A stretch of DNA of 64,000 bases, from the NCBI RefSeq assembly GCF_000015165.1, contig NC_009485.1, positions 8,017,501 to 8,081,500 on the forward strand. Direction: 5' to 3'. The translations under genes and the position numbers were made by a program. The notes under the pieces were generated by a model. That model was not told where the DNA came from. It searched no databases and was given only the letters and a program-made list of their open reading frames with translations. This DNA is from Bradyrhizobium sp. BTAi1 (GTDB lineage Bacteria > Pseudomonadota > Alphaproteobacteria > Rhizobiales > Xanthobacteraceae). Below, one piece after another: positions 1 through 8,653 of the stretch. The number at the start of each line of letters is the position of its first letter. Within the stretch, counting starts at the first letter, position 1.

Positions 1-1
1 G

Positions 2-1525
2 CCGGCGATCCTCATGATGCTGGCCGGCATCGCGCTGGCCTTCGTGCCGACCATGCCGGCCTTCGCACTGCCGCCAGAGCTGGTGCTGCTCGTCGTGCTG
101 CCGCCGCTGATCTATTCCTCCAGCGTCGCGATGAGCTGGCGCGAGTTCAAGCGCAATCTGCGGCCGATCGTGCTGCTGGCGGTCGGTTGCGTGCTCTTCA
201 CCGCCTCCGCGGTGGCGATCGCGACCCACTATCTTCTCGGCCTCCCCTGGAGCATCGGCTTCCTGCTCGGCGCCATCGTCGCACCGCCTGATGTCGTGGC
301 GCCGCTCGCCATCGCCCGCCGGCTGCATCTGCCGCGCCGGGTCATGGTGATCCTCGAAGGCGAGGGCCTCGCCAACGACGCGACCGCGCTGATCCTCTAT
401 CGCTTCGCGGTGGCCGCGATCACCACCGGCACCTTCTCGCTCCCGGTTGCCGCCGGCGAGTTTGCCGCGATCGTGGTCGGCGAGATCGCCTTCGGCATCG
501 GCGTCGGCTGGCTGATGCTGCGCGCCCGCCACTATGCGCGCGACCCGCAGGTCGAGATCACATTGTCCGTGCTGACGCCCTATCTGGCGTTCTGGATCCC
601 CGAGCATGTCGGGGGCTCCGGCGTAATCGCAACGGTCGCCTGCGGCCTCTATATGAGCTGGAACGGGCCGCTGTGGATCTCCTCGGCAACCCGCCTGCAG
701 GGCGTCTTCTTCTGGGACCTCATGATCTACCTGATCGAGGGCATGCTGTTCCTGCTCACCGGCTTCCAGATGCGGCTGATCTACGAGAAGTCGAAGATCT
801 TTTCGCTCGACGAGATCGTGATCGCGACCGCTCTGGTGCTCGCCATCGTCGTGATCGCGCGCTTCGCCTGGACGTTTCCGGCGACCATCCTGCCGCGCCT
901 CTTGAGCAGTTCGCTCCGCGCCCGCGATCCGCTGCCGCCTTGGCAGCAGACCTTCATCATCGGCTTCACCGGCGTGCGCGGCACGGTTTCGCTGGCGACC
1001 GCCCTGGCGCTGCCGCTGACATTGTCGACCGGCGATGCCTTCCCCTATCGTGACCAGATCCTGTTCATCGCCTTCGGCGTCATCTTCTTCACCCTGATCG
1101 GGCTCGGCCTTACACTGCCGACGGTCGTGCAATGGCTCGGCGTCGCCCGCACGGGACGCGCCGAGCATGCCCGCGAGCACGAGCAGGAAATCGCCGCCCG
1201 GCGCGAGGCGCTCGACAGCGCACTGCGGTCGCTGGAGACGATGACCAATGATCGCGACCTGTCGGATGAGGTGGTTCGGCTGCTGCGGGCACGCCACGAG
1301 GTGCGGGCCAACCAGCTGCCCGAGGGTCTCAAGCCGGATGACAACGACGCGTCCGCGCTCGGCATCGAACTGACGCGCGAATTGATCACGGCGGAACGCA
1401 AGTTCATCCATGTGATGCTGCGCGACGGCAAGATCACCGACGAGACCCGCCGCCGCATCGAGCGCGACCTCGATCTGGAAGAGGCAAGCCTCGCCAATCG
1501 GGAATACGAGCACCTGCCGCTGTAA
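2..1525 (+). CDS. Na+/H+ antiporter (CPA1 family), 5'-truncated by window edge
   Basis: Integral inner-membrane cation/proton antiporter that would exchange Na+ (or K+) for H+ in pH and salt homeostasis. The frame is open from base 2 without a stop, and the first ATG (base 14) falls inside a hydrophobic segment, so the true start lies outside the window; 507 residues are visible. Many hydrophobic helices fill the first ~375 residues, with family-like stretches GAIVAPPDVVAPLAI and EGEGLANDATALILYR, the region carrying ion-binding acidic residues in the Na_H_Exchanger family. The last ~130 residues are charged and helical, as in the cytoplasmic regulatory tail of NhaP-type antiporters. The family is clear; ion specificity is not. 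Confidence 0.85.
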   Translation, partial: PAILMMLAGIALAFVPTMPAFALPPELVLLVVLPPLIYSSSVAMSWREFKRNLRPIVLLAVGCVLFTASAVAIATHYLLGLPWSIGFLLGAIVAPPDVVAPLAIARRLHLPRRVMVILEGEGLANDATALILYRFAVAAITTGTFSLPVAAGEFAAIVVGEIAFGIGVGWLMLRARHYARDPQVEITLSVLTPYLAFWIPEHVGGSGVIATVACGLYMSWNGPLWISSATRLQGVFFWDLMIYLIEGMLFLLTGFQMRLIYEKSKIFSLDEIVIATALVLAIVVIARFAWTFPATILPRLLSSSLRARDPLPPWQQTFIIGFTGVRGTVSLATALALPLTLSTGDAFPYRDQILFIAFGVIFFTLIGLGLTLPTVVQWLGVARTGRAEHAREHEQEIAARREALDSALRSLETMTNDRDLSDEVVRLLRARHEVRANQLPEGLKPDDNDASALGIELTRELITAERKFIHVMLRDGKITDETRRRIERDLDLEEASLANREYEHLPL

Positions 1526-1906
1526 CGGACGACATCCCGTCCTCGGCCAGCACTGCTCGTCCGAAATAGCACCCGTTCTCCGGTAGACGAACGGCGCCGA
1601 TCCGTGAGGCGGATGGCGCCGATGACGCCACGGCGCATACGCCCGCCGCACGATGCCCCCAGCACGCCGGCGTCGGCCATCCCCGCCAACGATGATCCCG
1701 GGTCGCCGTAGCGGAGATGCCGGACAACTTCGATGGATCATGCCCAGGACATGACCGTCGGCACCGTCGTTCGCTCTGATGATCTGATCTGACCAAGCGG
1801 CAGCCGTTTGCCGCCAATTTCCGCACGTCAGGCTCAAAAGTTCCGCAGCCGCGGCCTCATGACCGTTTGACAGGTTAATTTCAATATCTGAAATTCTATT
1901 TCAGAA
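1526..1906. other. Intergenic region upstream of the IclR gene
   Basis: This 381-base gap follows the antiporter stop and holds no convincing gene. Its last 40 bases are AT-rich and carry a TTGACA hexamer (1867-1872), which could be a -35 element, followed by the palindromes described separately. No good -10 at the usual spacing is obvious. Confidence 0.5.
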
Positions 1907-1907
1907 A
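1877..1907 (+). promoter_or_regulatory. Palindromic operator candidate for the IclR regulator
   Basis: AATTTCA-atatc-TGAAATT (1877-1895) is a perfect inverted repeat with 7-base arms, and it is followed at once by a second short dyad, TTTCAGAAA. Both lie between a TTGACA hexamer and the ribosome binding site of the IclR gene. IclR-family proteins usually bind palindromes overlapping their own promoter, so autoregulation and control of the downstream operon is a reasonable inference. Confidence 0.5.
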
Positions 1908-1918
1908 TGAGGTGCACG

Positions 1919-2740
1919 ATGGCTCGGCTCACCCCGGTGCAACGCAAGACCGATACGGCCCTGCTGGACCCCGGCGAGGATACGCGGATCGTTCAGGGAC
2001 TGGCTCGCGGGCTCGCGGTGCTCAGGGCCTTCCAGCCCGGCGAGACATCGCTGAGCAATACCGAGCTGGCGGCGCGCACCGGCCTCGCCAAGTGCACGAT
2101 CTCACGGCTGACGCAGACGCTGACCGCGTTGGGCTATCTGTCCTATGTGCCGCGCCTGGGTCGTTACCAATTGGGGGGCGGCGTGGTCGCGCTGTGCCAC
2201 TCGCTGCTGGCCGGCATGCCGCACCGCCTCGCCGCCCGGCCACTGCTGCAGGACATCGCCGATTTCGCCCGGTTGCCCGCCTCTCTCGGCATGCCGGATC
2301 AGAACGAGATGCTGACGATCGAAACAGCGCGGCACGCGGGCCTGCGCCCGCCCCGCTTCGATCTCGGCGCGCGGCTTCCCATCGAAACAACGTCGATGGG
2401 ACGGGCCTATCTGTTTGCGCTGCCGGCGGACGAGCGCACGCTGCTGCTGCGCCGGCTGCGCCTGAAATGGACCAAGGCGGAGTGGCAGACGATCGATGCC
2501 GGCATCGACAAGGCGTTCACGTCGCTGGCCGAGCGCGGCTTCTGCGTCTCGCTCGGCGATAGGCGCCCGGACGTGTTCGCGGTCGGCGCGCCGCTGGTCA
2601 CGCCCGAGGGGCTGGTGCTCGCGCTCAATTGCGGCGGCATGCCGTCGGAAGTCACGGCCGAGCGGCTCGAACATGAGATTGGTCCACGACTCGCCCGCGC
2701 AGCATCACAACTCTCGGCACAGGACCGCAGCCATGCGTGA
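1919..2740 (+). CDS. IclR family transcriptional regulator
   Basis: DNA-binding regulator of about 273 residues. An N-terminal winged helix-turn-helix lies at about residues 46-72 (ELAARTGLAKCTISRLTQTL), followed by the C-terminal effector domain typical of IclR/PcaU/KdgR proteins. I chose the ATG at 1919 over the in-frame ATG at 1907 because GAGG lies 6 bases before it, and the 1907 start would have no ribosome binding site. The gene overlaps the next one by 8 bases (ATGCGTGA), so the regulator heads the catabolic operon it probably controls. The effector is unknown; it may be a substrate or intermediate of the downstream hydrolase and aminotransferase. Confidence 0.88.
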   Translation: MARLTPVQRKTDTALLDPGEDTRIVQGLARGLAVLRAFQPGETSLSNTELAARTGLAKCTISRLTQTLTALGYLSYVPRLGRYQLGGGVVALCHSLLAGMPHRLAARPLLQDIADFARLPASLGMPDQNEMLTIETARHAGLRPPRFDLGARLPIETTSMGRAYLFALPADERTLLLRRLRLKWTKAEWQTIDAGIDKAFTSLAERGFCVSLGDRRPDVFAVGAPLVTPEGLVLALNCGGMPSEVTAERLEHEIGPRLARAASQLSAQDRSHA

Positions 2741-4316
2741 CTTCAGCAAGCCCGGACGCTCGGACGCCATCGGCGAACGCGGCATGGTCTGTACGTCGCA
2801 TCCGGCGGCGTCGGCAGCGGGCCTCGAGATGCTCCGATCAGGCGGCAACGCCATGGACGCGGCGATCGCCGCCGTCGCCGTCCAATGCGTGGTCGAGCCG
2901 CATATGACCGGAATCGGCGGCGACTGCTTCGCTCTGTTCTCCTGGAACGGGGCGTCGCCGATCGCGCTGAACGGCTCGGGCCGCGCGCCGCAGGCTGCGA
3001 CGGCCGCGTGGTACGTCGAGCGCGGCCTGACGGCGATTCCGGACCAGTCGGCCCATGCCGTGACCATCCCCGGCGCGATCGCAGCCTGGTGCACGCTCAA
3101 CAAGGATTATGGCGCAAAGTCCCTCGCGGAAGTCCTCGCGCCGGCGATCGGTCTCGCCGAGCAGGGCATGCGGGTCACCGCGCGCGTCGCATGGGACTGG
3201 GCACGACAGGTCGACAAGCTCTCGCGCGATCCCGATGCCCGCGCAGTTTTCCTGTCTGGCGGCAAGCCGCCGGCGTTCGGTGACCTCTTCCGTAATCCGG
3301 CCCTTGGCCGCACCTTGCGTGCGGTGGCTCAAGACGGCGCGGCTGCGTTCTATCGCGGCAGCGTGGCGGAGGCGTTGACACGCAAGCTGCGCGCCCATGA
3401 CGGGCTGCACAGCATCAACGACTTCGCCAGCGAGCATAGCGACTATGTGCAGCCGGTCAGCACGGCCTATCGCGGCCACACGGTCTACGAATGCCCTCCA
3501 GCGGGACAGGGCTTGGCGGCGCTGATGATTCTGCGCCTGATCGAACGCTTCGCGCTCGGCCATGCGCGGCACTCCGAGGCCGACCGGATCCACTATTTGG
3601 CTGAAGCGACCAAGGCCGCCTACCGTGCGCGCGACGCCTATTTCTGCGACCCCGCGTTCGGACACACGCCTGCCGCCAGCTTTCTGTCCGACGATTGGAC
3701 GCAGCGCGCGAGCGATCTGATCCAACCCGACCGCGCCACCGCGCCGGAGGCCTGGGGCGAGATCGAGCACAAGGACACAGTCTATGTCTCCGTCGTCGAT
3801 CGCGATATGAACGCCGTCTCGCTGATCAATTCGTTGTTCGCCCCGTTCGGCAGCGGCCTCTACGAGCCCACGACCGGCGTGCTCTTGCATAATCGCGGGC
3901 TCGGCTTTCGGACCGATCCGGCGCATCCAAGCGCGATCGCCCCTGGAAAGCGCCCGATGCACACCATCATTCCGGGGATGCTCTATCGCGACGGCCTTCC
4001 CATGATGCCGTTCGGCGTGATGGGCGGCCACTACCAGGCGACGGGCCACGCCCACTTCGTCTCGCAGATCCTCGATCACGGACGCAGCGTCCAGGAAGCT
4101 GCCGACGCGCCGCGCTCGTTCGCCTTCGACGGCAAGCTGTCTCTGGAGACGACCATCTCAGCCGACGTGAAGCGCGACCTCGAAGGCCGCGGCCACACGG
4201 TCGAATGGTCTGATTTTCCGATCGGTGGCGCCCAAGCGGTCTGGATCGATCGCGAACGCGGCATTCTGATCGGGGCATCCGACCAGCGCAAGGACGGGAT
4301 GGCGCTCGGGTTCTAA
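2733..4316 (+). CDS. Gamma-glutamyltransferase-family Ntn hydrolase (no signal peptide)
   Basis: 527-residue member of the GGT family, N-terminal nucleophile hydrolases that autocleave before a Thr and then act on gamma-glutamyl or related amide bonds. The likely nucleophile is Thr349 in HKDTVYVSVVD, which matches the family pattern before the small subunit; PFGSGLY and GGHYQATGHAHF follow, as in the family. The N-terminus (MRDFSKPGRSDAIGERGMV) has no signal peptide, unlike periplasmic E. coli GGT, so it should act in the cytoplasm on an imported substrate. It overlaps the IclR gene by 8 bases. GGT-family amidohydrolases such as HpxW (oxamate amidohydrolase) also lack a signal peptide and have a similar length, so true gamma-glutamyl activity is not certain. 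Confidence 0.85.
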   Translation: MRDFSKPGRSDAIGERGMVCTSHPAASAAGLEMLRSGGNAMDAAIAAVAVQCVVEPHMTGIGGDCFALFSWNGASPIALNGSGRAPQAATAAWYVERGLTAIPDQSAHAVTIPGAIAAWCTLNKDYGAKSLAEVLAPAIGLAEQGMRVTARVAWDWARQVDKLSRDPDARAVFLSGGKPPAFGDLFRNPALGRTLRAVAQDGAAAFYRGSVAEALTRKLRAHDGLHSINDFASEHSDYVQPVSTAYRGHTVYECPPAGQGLAALMILRLIERFALGHARHSEADRIHYLAEATKAAYRARDAYFCDPAFGHTPAASFLSDDWTQRASDLIQPDRATAPEAWGEIEHKDTVYVSVVDRDMNAVSLINSLFAPFGSGLYEPTTGVLLHNRGLGFRTDPAHPSAIAPGKRPMHTIIPGMLYRDGLPMMPFGVMGGHYQATGHAHFVSQILDHGRSVQEAADAPRSFAFDGKLSLETTISADVKRDLEGRGHTVEWSDFPIGGAQAVWIDRERGILIGASDQRKDGMALGF

Positions 4317-4335
4317 GGCGGAGAGGGAAGAAGCC

Positions 4336-5181
4336 ATGGATGACCGGATCTCGCAGGACCAACGGACCCCATACCGGGCTTCATCGCCGAACTTCTCCGC
4401 CGCTCCCGGTGCTCACCCCTCCGCGATCCATGTCTCCGCGCTCTGCAAGACCTATGGCACCGACGACACCGGCGTCATGGCGTTGGACGACATCAACCTG
4501 GACATCCGTGCAGGGGAGTTCGTCACGGTCGTCGGCCCATCCGGCTGCGGAAAATCGACATTGATGCGCATGATCGCCGGGCTGATCGCGCCGAGCCGCG
4601 GCGAGATCAGGCTGGGCGGCGACATCGTCCGGGGAACGCGGCGCGACATCGGCATCGTCTTCCAGTCACCCGTCCTGTTTCCGTGGCGCACCGTGCTCGA
4701 AAACGTCCTGATTCCCATCGACGTTCAGCGCCGCGGCCGCCAGCAGAACCTGCCGAAGGCGCGCGACCTGCTCGCCATGGTCGGCCTTGCCGATTTCGCC
4801 CACCGATATCCAGCGGAGTTGTCGGGCGGCATGCAACAGCGCGTCGGCATCGCGCGGGCGCTGGTGAACGATCCGGCGATCCTGCTCATGGACGAGCCCT
4901 TCGGCGCCCTCGACGCCATGACGCGAGAGAACCTCAACGTCGAATTGCAGCGGCTCTGGCAGAGCAACGGCAACACCGTCCTGCTCATCACCCATTCGAT
5001 CTCCGAAGCCGTCTTCCTCGCCGACCGCGTCGTGGTGATGACCGCGCGGCCGGGACGGATCGCCGAAGTGCTGGAGATCGATCTGCCGCGGCCTCGCACG
5101 CTCGAGATGATGGGCAGCACCGCGTTCGGCCACTACGTCAACCGCATCAGAACCCATTTCGGCGCCAAAGGAGCAGACTAA
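4336..5181 (+). CDS. ABC transporter ATP-binding protein, NitT/TauT type
   Basis: 281-residue ATPase subunit of the nitrate/sulfonate/taurine importer family. Walker A GPSGCGKST is at residues 67-75, the signature LSGGMQQRVGIARAL near 156-170 and Walker B ILLMDEPFG near 180. A ~30-residue unstructured N-terminal extension precedes the fold. A GGAGAGGGAAG ribosome binding site precedes the ATG, 19 bases after the hydrolase gene. The stop overlaps the permease start (TAATG), indicating translational coupling. It should energise import of the substrate recognised by the binding protein encoded downstream. Confidence 0.92.
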   Translation: MDDRISQDQRTPYRASSPNFSAAPGAHPSAIHVSALCKTYGTDDTGVMALDDINLDIRAGEFVTVVGPSGCGKSTLMRMIAGLIAPSRGEIRLGGDIVRGTRRDIGIVFQSPVLFPWRTVLENVLIPIDVQRRGRQQNLPKARDLLAMVGLADFAHRYPAELSGGMQQRVGIARALVNDPAILLMDEPFGALDAMTRENLNVELQRLWQSNGNTVLLITHSISEAVFLADRVVVMTARPGRIAEVLEIDLPRPRTLEMMGSTAFGHYVNRIRTHFGAKGAD

Positions 5182-6029
5182 TGCTCGACCTCGCCTCCGT
5201 CGACACGCCGCGCAACCGTCTTCTGAGTGTTCTGCTGCTCGCCGGCCTGCTCGTGAGTTGGGAGGTCGTGATCCGCGTGTTCGGCATCGCGCCCTTCATC
5301 CTTCCGGCGCCATCGGCCGTCGCACAGGCGCTGTGGCGCGGCTTTGCGAATGGGCCGTTCCTTCAGCACACTTTGACCACCGTTGCGGAGGTGCTGCTCG
5401 GCTTCATCTTCGGCTCCGCCGTCGGCCTGGTGCTCGGCGTCGGAATCGCGCTCAATCGACACATCGCCTATTTCGTCTATCCCTACATCGTGATGTTCCT
5501 GTCGATGCCGAAAGTGGCGCTGGCGCCGCTGATCGTGCTCTGGTTCGGCCTCGGCATCACATCGAAGATCGTCACCGCCGCGCTGGTCACCTTTTTCCCG
5601 GTGATGGTCAACACCATCGCCGGCCTCAACGCCGCCGATCGCGACGGCATCGACCTGATCCGCTCGCTTGGTGGTACCGAGCGCCAGATCTTCACCATGC
5701 TTCGGCTGCCCGCGGCTCTGCCCATGATCGTCGCCGGGCTCGAGATCGCGATGACACTTTCCTTGATTGGAACGGTGGTCGCCGAGCTGATCGGAGCCGA
5801 GCAGGGCCTGGGCATGCTGATGCAAAGCATGAATTTCTCCATGGATACCGCCGGCGTGTTCTCGATCCTGATCGTGCTCGCAATCGTCGGCCTGGTCCTG
5901 AACCAGGCGCTGAAGTCGGCGCGCCGCCGGATGATCTTCTGGGAAAATGCCGGCCGCGCCTCATCGACCCCATCAAGGCGCGCGTCGCCTGCGACCGAGG
6001 TCGAGAACACGCTGGCCGTTTCGCGCTGA
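5181..6029 (+). CDS. ABC transporter permease, NitT/TauT type
   Basis: 282-residue inner-membrane permease with about six hydrophobic helices. The cytoplasmic EAA-like loop SLGGTERQIFTMLRLPAALP at about residues 158-177 is the coupling-helix motif contacting the ATPase. The ATG at 5181 shares one base with the TAA of the ATPase gene, which fixes the start despite open frame upstream. The C-terminal ~25 residues after RRRMIFW are polar and variable. It belongs with the flanking ATPase and binding protein as one importer (BPD_transp_1, SsuC/TauC-like). Confidence 0.92.
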   Translation: MLDLASVDTPRNRLLSVLLLAGLLVSWEVVIRVFGIAPFILPAPSAVAQALWRGFANGPFLQHTLTTVAEVLLGFIFGSAVGLVLGVGIALNRHIAYFVYPYIVMFLSMPKVALAPLIVLWFGLGITSKIVTAALVTFFPVMVNTIAGLNAADRDGIDLIRSLGGTERQIFTMLRLPAALPMIVAGLEIAMTLSLIGTVVAELIGAEQGLGMLMQSMNFSMDTAGVFSILIVLAIVGLVLNQALKSARRRMIFWENAGRASSTPSRRASPATEVENTLAVSR

Positions 6030-6093
6030 GCCAACGTCTCCCCCGGCAGCATGACGTTGCGTGTCGCGGGTCGGTCAAACGGAGGAAGAGGAC

Positions 6094-7152
6094 ATGAACT
6101 ACAAGTCTGCACTCGTCGCCGCATCGCTGGGCGTTGCGGTGCTGCTCCAGGCTACGGCCGCCATCGCGCAGACCAAGGTCAGGGTGGGCTGGTGCACCAG
6201 CGTTCCGACCACAGGTGCCGTGCCGTTCGCCGTGGCGACGAAGCTGGGCTGGTTCAAGCAGGCCGGCGTGGATGTCGAGCTCGTCAATTTTCCCGGCTCC
6301 TCCGATTGCGTCCGCAATGTCGCCACCGGCGAGGTGCTGGTCGCCGTGCCAACGGTCGATCCAGTCGCCATCCTGGGTCTGACCGGCGTCAGAACCCAGG
6401 TGTTCTACACCGCCTATCGCCGCAACATCTTCGGGCTGGCGGTGCCGGCCGACAGTCCCATCAAGACCTACGCCGACCTCCGCGGCAAGAAGATCGGCGT
6501 CACCTCGATGGCGTCGGCGGGTGTGATCGTCGCGCGATCGGTCGCCAAATCAACGTCGCTGGACCCCGACCGCGACATTCGGATCGTGGTGTCCGGGCAG
6601 CCGGCCCAGACTGCGGTCCTGCTCAAGCGGGGCGACATCGATGCGGTATCGCAATGGGACACGCAATACGCGCTGATGGAACTGGCCGGCGTGCCGATGC
6701 GCCAGCTCGACGACAAATCTCTCAGCTCTTTCCCTGCCAACAGCTTCGTGGCCACACCCGACACCATCAAGACCAAGAGCGATCTCTTGAGCCGCATGAT
6801 GCGCGCCTACACGATGGGCGTGCTGTACACGATCGCCAAGCCGCGCGCCGCCAGCGAGATGTTCCATGCCGTCTATCCGCAGGTGGTCCCGGCTGGCATG
6901 GACCCGGTCCAGGCCCTGGACCAGACCACCACGATGCTCAGCACGGTCATCGCGAAATGGACGCTCGAGTCGACCGACATCCGCTGGGGCGAGAGCAGCC
7001 TCGATACCTATCAGCGCTATCTCGACTGGCTCCGCGATGCCGGCATCCTGAAGGACAAGGTGGATGCGCGCGACATCGCGACCAACGAGCTGGTCGACGC
7101 CATCAACAAGGACCTTGACCTGAAGGCTGTCGAAGCCGCGCTGGCCAACTAA
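6094..7152 (+). CDS. ABC transporter substrate-binding protein, NitT/TauT type
   Basis: 352-residue periplasmic binding protein. The N-terminus MNYKSALVAASLGVAVLLQA ends in AAIA-Q, a Sec signal peptide with probable cleavage after residue 25. The mature part begins KVRVGW and has the SsuA/TauA-like pattern (FPGSSDCVRNVATGEV, YADLRGKKIGVTSMA). I chose the ATG at 6094 because GGAGGAAGAGG precedes it and the signal peptide starts there, rather than the in-frame ATG 33 bases upstream. The ligand cannot be read from sequence; neighbours suggest an amide- or amine-containing compound, possibly gamma-glutamylated. Confidence 0.9.
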   Translation: MNYKSALVAASLGVAVLLQATAAIAQTKVRVGWCTSVPTTGAVPFAVATKLGWFKQAGVDVELVNFPGSSDCVRNVATGEVLVAVPTVDPVAILGLTGVRTQVFYTAYRRNIFGLAVPADSPIKTYADLRGKKIGVTSMASAGVIVARSVAKSTSLDPDRDIRIVVSGQPAQTAVLLKRGDIDAVSQWDTQYALMELAGVPMRQLDDKSLSSFPANSFVATPDTIKTKSDLLSRMMRAYTMGVLYTIAKPRAASEMFHAVYPQVVPAGMDPVQALDQTTTMLSTVIAKWTLESTDIRWGESSLDTYQRYLDWLRDAGILKDKVDARDIATNELVDAINKDLDLKAVEAALAN

Positions 7153-7195
7153 GTCCGAGCCGCACCCGTCTCATCAACACCCGAGAGAGAAACAG

Positions 7196-8533
7196 ATGCC
7201 AGACGCGATATCGATCGACGTTCCACCCAACGATCTCGAAGCCTTCTGGATGCCGATGACGGCGAACCGGCGCTTCAAGAAGACGCCGATGTTCTTCTCC
7301 GCAGCCGAAGGCATGTATTATGCGACGCCCGATGGCCGCCGCGTGCTGGATGCGATCGCCGGACTCTGGTGCGTCAATGCGGGCCATTGCCATCCCAGGA
7401 TCGTCGAGGCGATCAGGGCTCAGGCCGGCAAGCTGGATTACGCGTCGAGCTTCGGCGTCGGTCATCCGCTGGCCTTCCATTTCGCGAACCGTGTAGTCGA
7501 GATCGCACCACCCGGCTTTCGCCATCTGTTTCTTGCCGGCTCCGGATCGGAAGCCGTCGACAGCGCACTGAAGTTCGCCCTGGCCTATCATCGGGCGCGT
7601 GGCGAGGGACACCGCCAGCGACTGATCGGCCGGCAGCGCGCCTATCACGGCGTCGGCTTCGGCGGCCTGTCGGTATCGGGCATCGGCTGGCAGCGCGCGC
7701 AGTTCGGCGCGTTGTTGCCGGCGACGTCCCACCTGCCGCACACGCATGATCTGGCGCGCAACGCGTTCAGCCGCGGCCAGCCGGCGCATGGCGTCGAATT
7801 CGCCGATGCGCTCGAGGGATTGTTGTTCGCGGTCGATCCATCGACGGTGGCCGCGGTCATCGTCGAGCCGGTCGCCGGCGCGGGCGGCGTGCTGCCGCCG
7901 CCGCAAGGTTATCTGCAGCGGCTGCGCGAGATCTGCGACCGCCACGGCATTCTGTTGATCTTCGATGAGGTGGTGACCGGCTTCGGCCGGCTCGGCGCCC
8001 CCTTCGCGGCCCAGGCCCTCGGGGTCGGCCCCGACCTCATCACCTGCGCCAAGGGCATGACCAGCGGCACCGTGCCGATGGGCGGCGTGTTGATCAGCGA
8101 TCGCGTTCACGACGGGCTGTCACAGGGGCCCGAGGCGGTTCCGGAACTCGCCCACGGCTACACGTATTCAGGCCACCCGCTCGCCTGCGCAGCGGGACTT
8201 GCCGCGCTCGACGTCTACCGCGACGAAGGGCTGTTCGAGCGGGCTGCCCGGCTGGCGCCGATCTGGGAGGATGCGCTGCACGGACTGCGCACGCTCGGAC
8301 CGGTCAGGGACATCCGCAATCTCGGCCTGCTGGGCGCCATCGAGATCGACGGCGGAGACGGTGCCCCGAGCGAACGCGCGCGCGCCTGCGCCGAGGTCTG
8401 CCTGGAGCGCGGGGTGTTCATCCGAGCCCTCGGCGACACCCTGATTCTCTCGCCTCCTCTGGTGATCGACGAGGGACAGATCGGACAGATCGTCGACGCC
8501 ATCGGCAGCGGCCTCAGGCGACTTGCCGCGTGA
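7196..8533 (+). CDS. Class III PLP-dependent aminotransferase (omega-aminotransferase-like)
   Basis: 445-residue fold-type I aminotransferase. The PLP-binding lysine is probably Lys286 in TCAKGMTSGTVPMGG, and LIFDEVVTGFGR, the conserved Asp of class III enzymes, precedes it. The N-terminal LEAFWMPMTANRRFK resembles omega-amino acid:pyruvate (beta-alanine) transaminases. It would move an amino group from a terminal amine or omega-amino acid to pyruvate or another keto acid. It sits 43 bases after the binding-protein gene with a GAGAGAG ribosome binding site, apparently the last gene of the operon. Its substrate may be the product released by the GGT-family hydrolase, but that is inference. Confidence 0.88.
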   Translation: MPDAISIDVPPNDLEAFWMPMTANRRFKKTPMFFSAAEGMYYATPDGRRVLDAIAGLWCVNAGHCHPRIVEAIRAQAGKLDYASSFGVGHPLAFHFANRVVEIAPPGFRHLFLAGSGSEAVDSALKFALAYHRARGEGHRQRLIGRQRAYHGVGFGGLSVSGIGWQRAQFGALLPATSHLPHTHDLARNAFSRGQPAHGVEFADALEGLLFAVDPSTVAAVIVEPVAGAGGVLPPPQGYLQRLREICDRHGILLIFDEVVTGFGRLGAPFAAQALGVGPDLITCAKGMTSGTVPMGGVLISDRVHDGLSQGPEAVPELAHGYTYSGHPLACAAGLAALDVYRDEGLFERAARLAPIWEDALHGLRTLGPVRDIRNLGLLGAIEIDGGDGAPSERARACAEVCLERGVFIRALGDTLILSPPLVIDEGQIGQIVDAIGSGLRRLAA

Positions 8534-8539
8534 GCGCGG

Positions 8540-8559
8540 GCCGGCGATCGAACGCCGGC
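8540..8559 (+). terminator. Hairpin after the aminotransferase gene
   Basis: GCCGGCG-atcgaa-CGCCGGC is a perfect 7-base-pair stem starting 7 bases after the stop codon. There is no T run, so it may stabilise or weakly terminate the operon transcript. Confidence 0.4.
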
Positions 8560-8653
8560 ACCGGCTGATCCTCAGGACGGGCGCAAACACCTCCTGAGAA
8601 CGCAAGGCGACATTCGCGGGCGCTTGTGGCCCAGCCGGAGCGATCCGGCGGCC

